From: JACCTH01 sp035253825
GTDB lineage: Bacteria; Actinomycetota; Acidimicrobiia; Spongiisociales; ZC4RG35
NCBI GenBank assembly: GCA_035253825.1
Contig: DATFBM010000008.1
Span: 1-64,000, forward strand
Direction: 5' to 3'
Length of the DNA: 64,000 bases
Position numbers and translations under genes: made by a program. This document shows positions 50,580 through 57,983 of the stretch, one piece after another. Positions within the stretch are counted from its first letter, which is position 1. Every line of letters starts with the position of its first letter. Under the pieces are notes generated by a model, which had not been told where the DNA came from, did no database searches, and worked only from the letters and a program-made list of their open reading frames with translations.

Positions 50580-51503
50580 ATGCGATTTAGCGGATCACTG
50601 CAAACACAAGGCGACCCCGAAGGCTGGCTCAAGACCAGCCTCAATCTGGTGGGGGGGCGGGTTGAGATTGTCGCTGGGGAGGAAACCCTCGGAACCTGGT
50701 CCGTCTCTCAGGTAAAAGCCGAACGCATCGAGGGAAACCGTTTCGATCTGTCCTTGGGTGAGGACCGCGCCGTCTTCCTCGCCGACGATGCCCTCGCTTT
50801 CTCCTACGAAGCTCTTCCCCAGCTGGCCAAGAACCCGATCGTCGAGGCAGCCCAGGGGTTCCGGCAGAAGCTCCTCGGAAGCGCTCGCAAGGCCGCCAAG
50901 GTGGTCGAGGCGGTGGCTCCGGCGCCACCGACGCCATCGGACCCTTCGCCGGCCGACAACATTGTCTGGCAGGAACCTCCGGCGGAGGCACCGGCCAACG
51001 TCAAGCGCCTGCGCGAGCTCATCGAGGCCGCCCGTGCCAATCGGGAAGAAACCGAGGACGCGCCCGAGGAATCGGATGAGTCAGTGGAGAGGGCCCCAGA
51101 AATAGCCGTGCTTTCCATCGATCCTCCGATGAGGCTGATCGATTCGGATGCCGAGCCGGATCCTGGGCCGTTGTGGGCGGGCAGCGAGCTGGGACGGCGG
51201 ATCAACCCTCCGGCGGCCGAAATCTCCGATTTCTTCACCTCACCCGCGAAGCCCGAGGAGATTGAGCAGCCAGCTCGCGAGTTTCAGCAGACCCCGCTCG
51301 AGTCGTTGCGCGAACCCAACGAGGTCGAAGCCTTGCCCGCCGAGGAACCTTTTCTCACTTTGGTCGAAGCCAGCCAGTCCGACGAGCTGGTTAACGAGCT
51401 CGAACAACTCTTGAAATGGGTCTCGACCAATGACCTCAACGACGCCCAGGCCCAAGCCGCCGCCAACCTGGTCCGCTCGATTCGCGCCCTTCTCGACTCC
51501 TAA
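50580..51503 (+). CDS. Uncharacterised acidic protein inside the hut cluster
   Basis: 307 residues from ATG 50580, chosen because GGAGG lies 10-15 bp upstream; a GTG at 50559 is possible. The N-terminal 80-90 residues (GWLKTSLNLVGGRVEIVAGE, ETLGTWSVSQVKAERI, EDRAVFLADDALAFSYEAL) look like a compact beta-rich, PH-like fold. The remainder is acidic, Pro/Glu-rich and probably disordered, with a final helix (LVNELEQLLKWVSTNDL). I do not recognise the family. The position between hutH and hutU is the only functional clue. Confidence 0.75.
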   Translation: MRFSGSLQTQGDPEGWLKTSLNLVGGRVEIVAGEETLGTWSVSQVKAERIEGNRFDLSLGEDRAVFLADDALAFSYEALPQLAKNPIVEAAQGFRQKLLGSARKAAKVVEAVAPAPPTPSDPSPADNIVWQEPPAEAPANVKRLRELIEAARANREETEDAPEESDESVERAPEIAVLSIDPPMRLIDSDAEPDPGPLWAGSELGRRINPPAAEISDFFTSPAKPEEIEQPAREFQQTPLESLREPNEVEALPAEEPFLTLVEASQSDELVNELEQLLKWVSTNDLNDAQAQAAANLVRSIRALLDS

Positions 51504-51507
51504 TCCG

Positions 51508-51555
51508 TTCTTGCGTAGAAATGGCCGCATTTATGCGGCCATTTCTACGCAAGAA
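51508..51555. repeat. TTCTTGCGTA palindromic element, copy F (perfect 48-bp palindrome before hutU)
   Basis: The 23-nt arms (51508-51530 and 51533-51555) are exact reverse complements with only TT between them. Each contains TTCTTGCGTAGAAATGGCCG. It sits 4 bp after the previous stop and 7 bp before the chosen hutU start, so it could terminate transcription or hide the start region of hutU. Confidence 0.92.
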
Positions 51556-51562
51556 TGAATCG

Positions 51563-53197
51563 GTGATACCGCCGACCTTTCACGGCCCCGATCTCCACGC
51601 CAAAGGCTGGCTGCAGGAAGCGGCGTTGCGCTGCCTTCAGAACAACCTTGACCCCGAGGTAGCCGAGGATCCCGAGCGGCTGATCGTCTACGGGGGTACC
51701 GGCAAGGCGGCCCGCAATCCGCAGGCGCTGGCGGCGATCGTCGATTCTTTACTTACCCTCGAATCCGATGAGACCCTGCTGGTGCAGTCCGGAAAGCCGG
51801 TGGGAATTCTCACGACCCATCCCCTCGCGCCCCGGGTCCTAATTGCCAACTCGCTCTTGGTCCCCGAATGGGCCACTTGGGAGAAGTTCTGGGAGCTGGA
51901 GGCCGCCGGCCTGATGATGTACGGGCAAATGACTGCGGGTTCCTGGATCTACATCGGAACCCAGGGAATCCTGCAAGGTACTTATCAAACCTTCGTCGCC
52001 CTAGCCGAGCAGCGCTTTGGGGGCACGCTTTCAGGGACCGTCACCCTGACCGCCGGGCTCGGAGGCATGGGCGGTGCGCAGCCCCTGGCCGTGACCATGA
52101 ACGGAGGCGTGGCGCTGGTGGTAGAGGTTGACCCCTCCCGCATCCAACGTCGGCTCGAGATTGGATACGTCGATCAGGCCGCCTCCGATCTCGACGAGGC
52201 GCTGGCTCTGGCCGAATCGGCCCGGAAAGAAAGGCGAGCACTCTCGATTGGCTTGCCGGGCAACGCGGCCGACGTCTTCGCCGAGATACGCCGTCGCCAA
52301 TTTTCCGTGGAGATCGTGACCGACCAAACCTCGGCGCACGACCCACTCAACGGGTACGTGCCCAATCATTTCACGCTCGAAGCGGCCACTGAGTTGCGAC
52401 AGGCCGATCCCAAGCGGTACATCGCCGAGAGCCGGCGGGCGATGGCGGAGCATTGTCGCACCATGGTTGATTTTCAGAAGGCGGGATCGGAAGTCTTCGA
52501 TTACGGCAACAACCTGCGCGGCGAGGCCGTGCTGGGCGGTTATGTGGATGCCTTTTCCTACCCGGGGTTTGTCCCTGCATACATTCGACCCCTGTTCTGC
52601 GAGGGCCTGGGTCCCTTTCGCTGGGTGGCACTGTCGGGCGATCCATCGGATATCGCCGCCACCGATCGTGCGGTCGCCGCCCTGTTCCCCGACAACGCTC
52701 CCCTCCAGCGCTGGCTCCGGATGGCGGACCGGATTCCGTTCCAAGGCCTGCCGGCGCGAATCTGCTGGCTTGGCTACGGCGAACGCGACAAGGCGGGCTT
52801 GATGTTCAACGAGCTGGTGGCGCAGGGGAAGGTCAAGGCTCCCATCGTGATCGGCCGGGACCATCTCGATTCGGGATCGGTGGCCTCGCCCTATCGCGAG
52901 ACCGAGGCCATGGCCGATGGTTCTGACGCGGTAGCCGACTGGCCAATCCTCAACGCCCTCGTTAACGCCTCCTCGGGAGCGGCTTGGGTGGCGGTCCACC
53001 ATGGCGGTGGCGTGGGTATCGGCAAGTCAATCCATGCCGGCGCCCAGGTGGTAGCCGACGGTACCCCCGATGGTGCCTTTCGGCTGGAGCGAGTTCTGAC
53101 CAATGATCCAGCCATGGGAGTCCTCCGGCACGCCGACGCTGGCTATGAGAAAGCCCGTTCGGTGGCATTCGAACGGGGCGTTCGCATCCCCGGTTAA
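51563..53197 (+). CDS. hutU: Urocanate hydratase (urocanase)
   Basis: The second step of histidine degradation, using NAD+ as electrophile. From GTG 51563 it has 544 residues, close to the usual 550. Diagnostic segments are KGWLQEAALRCLQNNLDPEV, GGTGKAARN, the NAD-binding GGMGGAQPLAV, CRTMVDFQKAGSEVFDYGNN and the catalytic Cys region LPARICWLGYGERD. Earlier in-frame ATGs (51521, 51533) would translate repeat element F. No good ribosome site is visible, so the exact start is uncertain. Confidence 0.95.
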   Translation: MIPPTFHGPDLHAKGWLQEAALRCLQNNLDPEVAEDPERLIVYGGTGKAARNPQALAAIVDSLLTLESDETLLVQSGKPVGILTTHPLAPRVLIANSLLVPEWATWEKFWELEAAGLMMYGQMTAGSWIYIGTQGILQGTYQTFVALAEQRFGGTLSGTVTLTAGLGGMGGAQPLAVTMNGGVALVVEVDPSRIQRRLEIGYVDQAASDLDEALALAESARKERRALSIGLPGNAADVFAEIRRRQFSVEIVTDQTSAHDPLNGYVPNHFTLEAATELRQADPKRYIAESRRAMAEHCRTMVDFQKAGSEVFDYGNNLRGEAVLGGYVDAFSYPGFVPAYIRPLFCEGLGPFRWVALSGDPSDIAATDRAVAALFPDNAPLQRWLRMADRIPFQGLPARICWLGYGERDKAGLMFNELVAQGKVKAPIVIGRDHLDSGSVASPYRETEAMADGSDAVADWPILNALVNASSGAAWVAVHHGGGVGIGKSIHAGAQVVADGTPDGAFRLERVLTNDPAMGVLRHADAGYEKARSVAFERGVRIPG

Positions 53198-54321
53198 ACG
53201 GCGGGCATCCCCACCGGATCCGTCAGATCTTCTCCCGAGAGCTGGAAGACGAAGCAGATCACCTCGCGGTCGCCCCCGTTCCATGATCCCTCGGTGGGAT
53301 AGAGGTATCCGAAGTCGAGGTCCGAGTCCTGGTAGGCGATTCCGGTGTAGCTCTCGAAATGGCGATAGCAAAAGGGCTCGGCCCAATCGGCCAGGCGGGT
53401 CGCTCCCGGATAGAAGGCCTGGTCTGGGTGGTTAGCGACGCGGTACGCCTCCGCGTAATGGGGACGTTGGCAGCTCACAACTTCGTACTCACCGTCGACA
53501 TCGTTGAAACAGTCGCCGACGGCGAGTTGGAGGTTGTTGGCCGGGATCTGTTCGAGAGTCTCGATGAGTGCCGGGTACACAATTCCAAAACCAAAGGCGC
53601 TAGCCAGCGTCAGCGTCCCGGTGGCAGCACTCCAGGCGAGCTTGGCCCTTCGGGAGAGCGGTCTCGGACCGGTTGGCCAACCGGCCAAAGCCCGGCGAGC
53701 CCAAAGGCCGGTATTGACGATGCTGACGATTCGCATGGCCAGCACGGCCGCTACCACTGAAGCGATAGATGACATCAGTGAGAGGATCCGCGTCGTGGCC
53801 AGCGAAATGTTGGGTTCGATGAGGCTTGTTCCACCCAGGGCATTAGAAAACAGAAACGCTCCCCACCACGTCCGGCGCACCGCGGGCCGATCATTGCCGG
53901 CCCGCGCCAGCTCGGCGATCCCGCGGTAGGGAAGGATCAAACCGAGGATCGGGACCAAGTAGAACCAGACCACGGCCGGTGAAAAGCGGGCTTTGGTGAG
54001 GGCTCGGAGGTTGGCGTGAGCCTGGTGTTGCCAGATCATCCAGGCAATCACCACGATCAGAAACACACCTACATATGCCAGGCTGAGACCTGCCTCCCAC
54101 CCGTCGGTGAAGGATGGCGCGCTTTGGAGAAGCTCGGCGCGGCGGGCGTCGATGCGGGCCAGCGTGACGATTGCGGTCAGCCCAGAGATTATTTCCACCG
54201 CGGCGATGCCGGCCAGGGCGGCGGTGGCGAACTGACCTGCCCCAATGGGAGAACCAGGTGGAATTCGATTCGGCGGGAGCGGCAATTCGGGTTGGGTCTG
54301 TTCGGCGTTCTCCGCGCTCAT
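53194..54321 (-). CDS. Membrane protein with DUF4328-like N-terminal part and septum-formation-like C-terminal domain
   Basis: The 375-residue protein has about six transmembrane segments of the DUF4328 kind (FATAALAGIAAVEIISGL, FLIVVIAWMIWQHQAHANL, VVWFYLVPILGLILPYRGI). After them, an external domain of about 110 residues (LQLAVGDCFNDVDGEYEVVS, CQRPHYAEAY with paired cysteines) resembles the actinobacterial Septum_form domain. Function unknown. It is opposite in strand to the surrounding hut genes, overlaps the hutU end by 4 bp, and diverges from hutI. Confidence 0.75.
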   Translation of the reverse strand: MSAENAEQTQPELPLPPNRIPPGSPIGAGQFATAALAGIAAVEIISGLTAIVTLARIDARRAELLQSAPSFTDGWEAGLSLAYVGVFLIVVIAWMIWQHQAHANLRALTKARFSPAVVWFYLVPILGLILPYRGIAELARAGNDRPAVRRTWWGAFLFSNALGGTSLIEPNISLATTRILSLMSSIASVVAAVLAMRIVSIVNTGLWARRALAGWPTGPRPLSRRAKLAWSAATGTLTLASAFGFGIVYPALIETLEQIPANNLQLAVGDCFNDVDGEYEVVSCQRPHYAEAYRVANHPDQAFYPGATRLADWAEPFCYRHFESYTGIAYQDSDLDFGYLYPTEGSWNGGDREVICFVFQLSGEDLTDPVGMPAV

Positions 54322-54353
54322 GATGAGAAGTTAACTATCGGTACCCTCCGCCC

Positions 54354-55733
54354 ATGGCTCGTGCTTTGCGCTGCTCGTTCTGCGGGAGGAGTCAGGATCA
54401 GGCTGGCAGGCTGGTGGCAGGACCCGATCGGGTCGCGATTTGTCAGGGATGTATCGAGCTCGCCCGCGAGGTGGCATTGCCTTCGGCTCGTCCGGCTACT
54501 GGGGACCTAGTGCTCACAGGGATTTCGGAGTTGGTGACTAACGATCCCCGCGCCGGCAGCCGTTTGGGAGTGATCGAAGACGCAGCGCTGGCGATACGTC
54601 ATGGTCAGGTCGCCTGGGTCGGAGCCGGTGGCGATCTCCCGGTTCGATATGGCGAGCTGCCTGAGATGAATTGCGAGGGAAAGGCGGTGATACCTGGCTT
54701 TGTCGATCCGCATACCCATCTCGTCTTTGGCGGCGATCGAAGCGACGAGTTCGCGATGAGATTGCAAGGGGCTACCTATCTCGACGTGCAGGCCGCTGGA
54801 GGAGGGATCACCTCAACGGTGGCGGCGACAAGAGCAGAGTCGCCGACCGATCTACTGACGTCGGCCATCGAGCGGGCGGGGCAAATGCTCGAGCTGGGCA
54901 CTACCACGATCGAGATCAAGAGCGGATACGGCCTCGATCTCGCCACCGAAGTTGCGTCTTTAGAGGTGGGGCGCCAGGTCGGCGAGGCGCTTCCGGTGGA
55001 CGTGGTGACAACCTTCCTCGGGGCGCATGTGGTCCCACCAGAGTTCAGAGACGATCGCTCCGGTTACATCTCCCTGCTCGAAACCATGATGCCGGTGGTC
55101 GCCGCCAGCGCGACCTATTGCGACGTCTTTTGCGACGAAGGTGCCTTCACCGTTGCCGAGGCCCGGCGGGTGCTCGAGTCCGGCAGGCGTCACGGACTGC
55201 GTCCCCGTCTTCATGCCAATCAGCTCGGCAACACCGGCGGCGTCGAGCTGGCCATTGAGCTCGAAGCCGTCACTGCCGACCATCTCGAGCACATAGACGA
55301 GGAGCAAGCCCAGGCGCTGGCCGACTCGAAGGTGGTGGCGGTCCTATGCCCGACGGCCTCTTGGTCGATACGAGCCCGGCAAGCACCCGGGAAGCTCCTA
55401 TGGGACCTTGGGGCGACGGTGGCGTTGGCCACTGACTGCAATCCGGGGACCTCGTACGTGGTTTCGATGCAGCTCGTGATGGCGGTGGCCTGTCTCGACA
55501 TGGGGCTAACCCTCGACCAGGCGCTTTGGTCCGCGACCAGAGGTGGAGCGCTGGCCTTGGAAGAGGCGAACAAGGGCCGACTCCGCCCCGGCGATCTCGG
55601 CGATGTTCTCATTCTGGAGTCAGATTCCTACCGCCACCTCGCCTACCGGCCGGATCGAAATCTGGTGAAAACCGTTGTGAAACAAGGGGATATTGTCGTT
55701 GGCAGCCTGGCCCCGGAATTCGATCTTGCCTAA
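54354..55733 (+). CDS. hutI: Imidazolonepropionase with an N-terminal ClpX-type C4 zinc finger
   Basis: The third step of histidine degradation. The 459-residue protein begins with a ClpX-like zinc-binding domain (about 5-40): Cys7, Cys10, Cys30 and Cys33 in CSFCGRSQ...LVAGP...ICQGCIELA. The amidohydrolase follows from about residue 50. Metal ligands are His120 and His122 (FVDPHTHLVFGGDRSDEF), LHANQLG and LATDCNPGTS. Family members usually have about 400-410 residues, and the excess equals the added finger. The reading frame is uninterrupted, with no stop or frameshift. See finding. Confidence 0.92.
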   Translation: MARALRCSFCGRSQDQAGRLVAGPDRVAICQGCIELAREVALPSARPATGDLVLTGISELVTNDPRAGSRLGVIEDAALAIRHGQVAWVGAGGDLPVRYGELPEMNCEGKAVIPGFVDPHTHLVFGGDRSDEFAMRLQGATYLDVQAAGGGITSTVAATRAESPTDLLTSAIERAGQMLELGTTTIEIKSGYGLDLATEVASLEVGRQVGEALPVDVVTTFLGAHVVPPEFRDDRSGYISLLETMMPVVAASATYCDVFCDEGAFTVAEARRVLESGRRHGLRPRLHANQLGNTGGVELAIELEAVTADHLEHIDEEQAQALADSKVVAVLCPTASWSIRARQAPGKLLWDLGATVALATDCNPGTSYVVSMQLVMAVACLDMGLTLDQALWSATRGGALALEEANKGRLRPGDLGDVLILESDSYRHLAYRPDRNLVKTVVKQGDIVVGSLAPEFDLA

Positions 55734-55788
55734 GGTGGCCCTCCGAGACGCAGTCCGCGTCACTGTCGCAAACCCCCAAGGAGGGCAA

Positions 55789-56082
55789 GTGAACAAGACG
55801 GAAATGGCACAGAAGCTCGCCAGGAAAATCGACATGACTCAGGCCGCAGCCGCCGAGATCATCGATGCCATCTTCGACACCGATCCGGGCAAGGGGATAA
55901 TCGCTGTCGAGCTCGACGCAGGGGACAAGGTGACCATCTCGGGTTTCGGAACTTTCTCCACCAAGAGCCGCTCCGCTCGCAAGGGCCGCAACCCCGCCAC
56001 GGGAGCGGAGATCTCGATACCCGCCCGCAAGTACGTTCACTTCGCTCCGGCCAAGGGCCTCAAAGACCGCGTTTCGATGTAG
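55789..56082 (+). CDS. hup: HU-type nucleoid protein
   Basis: The 97-residue histone-like DNA-bending protein. GTG 55789 follows GGAGGGCAA closely. The family signature GFGTFSTKSRSARKGRNPATG is present, with NKTEMAQKLARKIDM at the N terminus and the beta-arm region ending ARKYVHFAPAKGLKDRV. It lacks the long Lys/Ala tail of mycobacterial HupB. The frame continues upstream to 55693, but that part is antisense-like and not conserved. A hairpin follows at 56100. Confidence 0.95.
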   Translation: MNKTEMAQKLARKIDMTQAAAAEIIDAIFDTDPGKGIIAVELDAGDKVTISGFGTFSTKSRSARKGRNPATGAEISIPARKYVHFAPAKGLKDRVSM

Positions 56083-56099
56083 CTTCCCCCCTGTCGTCG

Positions 56100-56127
56100 A
56101 TCAGACGCGGCCGAGGGCGCGTCTGAT
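56100..56127 (+). terminator. Hairpin after the HU gene
   Basis: ATCAGACGCG and its exact complement CGCGTCTGAT form a 10-bp stem with an 8-nt loop, 17 bp after the HU stop. There is no T-run, so it may act as a weak or factor-dependent terminator. Confidence 0.6.
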
Positions 56128-56141
56128 TCGCGTTGGGTGAG

Positions 56142-56915
56142 ATGAAGACACTTTTCCATCGATCGGAGCCGGTGATCATCGCCCACCGGGGGTCACGGCT
56201 TCTTTGGCCCGAGAACACCATGACCGCCTTTGAAAAGGCAGCCGGCTTCGGCGCCAAGTTCATCGAGACGGATCTGCGAGTCAGCGCCGACGGAATACTC
56301 CATTGCTTCCACGACGCCTTTTTGGACCGGACGACCGACGGATCTGGTCCCATCGGGTCACAAAGTTCCCGGGACCTACAACTTCTCGATGCGGGCTACC
56401 ACCACCGTATCGGCAACGAGTACCCCTTTCGAGGTCAGGGAGTCGGCGTTCCCACCTTCGCCTCCGTCCTGGAGGCATTCGGAGACTTCGGATTCGTGGT
56501 CGACATCAAAAACGACGGTGCGGTCGAGCCGCTGGCGGAGATGATCAAGGAACGCGACCTCGCCCCGCGCTTGATCGCGGGCTCATTCTCCACCCACCGC
56601 TTGCTTCTCCTGCGAGAAATCTGTGGGAGAGAGCTGGCGACTTCGACGGGTCCCGCAGAGACGGTGAGGGCAATCCTGGCTGGCCGACTGGGGGCCAGTG
56701 TTGAACCCTTTGGTCCGACGACGGTGGCGCTCCAAGTCCCCGTGTCCTGGTACGGCGTTCCGGTCGTAACCAATCAACTGATTGACGTCGCTCATCGCGC
56801 CGGCAAGCTCGTCCATGTCTGGACGATCAACGAGGTTGAGGAGATGAGGCGACTTTTCGAACTCGGAGTCGACGGCGTCATCACCGACCGGATTGACCTA
56901 GTACCGGTTATGTGA
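56142..56915 (+). CDS. ugpQ: Glycerophosphodiester phosphodiesterase
   Basis: It hydrolyses glycerophosphodiesters to glycerol 3-phosphate and an alcohol. The 257 residues from ATG 56142 form a GDPD TIM barrel: IAHRGSRLLWPENTMTAF with catalytic His and metal-binding Glu, ETDLRVSADGILHCFHD and the second catalytic His in CFHDAFLDRTTDG, then VHVWTINEVEEM and GVDGVITDRID. No signal peptide, so cytoplasmic like UgpQ. It overlaps leuD by 8 bp at the 3' end. Confidence 0.92.
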   Translation: MKTLFHRSEPVIIAHRGSRLLWPENTMTAFEKAAGFGAKFIETDLRVSADGILHCFHDAFLDRTTDGSGPIGSQSSRDLQLLDAGYHHRIGNEYPFRGQGVGVPTFASVLEAFGDFGFVVDIKNDGAVEPLAEMIKERDLAPRLIAGSFSTHRLLLLREICGRELATSTGPAETVRAILAGRLGASVEPFGPTTVALQVPVSWYGVPVVTNQLIDVAHRAGKLVHVWTINEVEEMRRLFELGVDGVITDRIDLVPVM

Positions 56916-57498
56916 GCGAGGGCAGGTGGGGCGAGCGGGCGGCCTCGAACTGATTGATGGCCTCGGTGTGCCTCATGGTCAGCTCGATGTCGTCGAGGCC
57001 GTTCTCAAGACGCCACCGGGTGTAGGCGTCGAGCGGGAAGTCGGCTGCAAACCCGTCGGCAGTGACCTTTTGCTCGGGCAGATTCACCTCGACAACCGCC
57101 TCCGGCTCTGCTTCAGCTAGCTCCATCAGCCAGGCGACTTCCTTGTCGCTCAATACCACCGGCAGCAGTCCGATCTTGGTGCAGTTGCTGAAAAAAATGT
57201 CAGCGAACGAGGGCGCCACGATCGCCTCGAAGCCCCAGTCCTGGAGTCCCCACGGTGCGTGCTCCCGGGACGAACCGCTTCCGAAATTGGGACCGGTGAC
57301 CAGGATCGTGGCGTCTTGGTATTGAGGGAGGTTGAGAACGAAGCTGGGATCGGCGTCCCGCCACTCGGCGAAGACGAATTGCCCGTAGCCGGTTCGCTCG
57401 ACGCGCTTGAGGTATTTCTTCGGCATGATCTGGTCGGTGTCGACGTTCGCCCGTGGGAGCGGGGCCAGGCGACCACTGACAACAGAAATCGGTTTCAT
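56908..57498 (-). CDS. leuD: 3-isopropylmalate dehydratase small subunit
   Basis: The small subunit of the leucine-pathway aconitase-type isomerase. The 196-residue swivel domain shows NVDTDQIMPKKYLKRVER near the N terminus, FGSGSSREHAPWGLQDWGF and the substrate-binding SFADIFFSNCTKIGLLPV. ATG 57498 overlaps the upstream stop as ATGA. Gene order is leuC, an oxidase-like gene, leuD, all on this strand and translationally coupled. Confidence 0.96.
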   Translation of the reverse strand: MKPISVVSGRLAPLPRANVDTDQIMPKKYLKRVERTGYGQFVFAEWRDADPSFVLNLPQYQDATILVTGPNFGSGSSREHAPWGLQDWGFEAIVAPSFADIFFSNCTKIGLLPVVLSDKEVAWLMELAEAEPEAVVEVNLPEQKVTADGFAADFPLDAYTRWRLENGLDDIELTMRHTEAINQFEAARSPHLPSLT

Positions 57499-57983
57499 TG
57501 CTCGAAGGTGAAGCGGGTGGGGGACGTTGCAAAGCTGTCCATCGAAGACATATCGAGAGCGATGATTACCTCGGGGGCAATTTTCCAGAAGCTGCCGTCG
57601 GCCTCGGGTCGGTATTCGTACTTGACCTCGTAGTTGGCACCCAGCTCGCCAAATTGCGCTCCGGCCGGCCCTTTGGTCACCACTCCCCGCCCGCTGATGT
57701 GGATGCCCTTCGAGTCGACTCCGAAGCTCACCCGCGGGTCGCGAATCAGGTTGCGGGCCCAGCGCGTTGTGTCCCCGCCTTCGAAATAGCCGGTCTCGTC
57801 GACCCAGCCGCCCCAGATCGGGTGGATGTGCGAGCCCCCGTCGGGCCGGGTGGTCCCGATCCAGTAGAGGGTCGCCGCTGCGAGAGCATCACGCACGGTA
57901 TCCCAGGAAAGCATCCCCTTCTTCTGGGTCGAGAAGCCGTATGCCTTTGGTGCCGTGGGACGGCTGATCACGGGAACGCTCAT
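57495..57983 (-). CDS. Flavin-binding pyridoxamine 5'-phosphate oxidase-like protein, inserted between leuC and leuD
   Basis: 162 residues from ATG 57983. The split beta-barrel FMN-binding fold of the PNPOx/general stress family is suggested by ATLYWIGTTRPDGGSHIHPIW, GYFEGGDTTRWARNLIRDPR and VSFGVDSKGIHISGRGVV. F420-dependent relatives are possible. It shares ATGA overlaps with leuC upstream and leuD downstream, so it is part of the leu operon by expression, although no role in leucine synthesis is known for the family. Confidence 0.85.
   Translation of the reverse strand: MSVPVISRPTAPKAYGFSTQKKGMLSWDTVRDALAAATLYWIGTTRPDGGSHIHPIWGGWVDETGYFEGGDTTRWARNLIRDPRVSFGVDSKGIHISGRGVVTKGPAGAQFGELGANYEVKYEYRPEADGSFWKIAPEVIIALDMSSMDSFATSPTRFTFEQ

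Noticed and set aside
51521..51562. Upstream ATG starts for hutU at 51521 and 51533
   Set aside because: They would translate the palindromic element (AAFMRPFLRKN). The family begins at the GTG, although the start remains uncertain.
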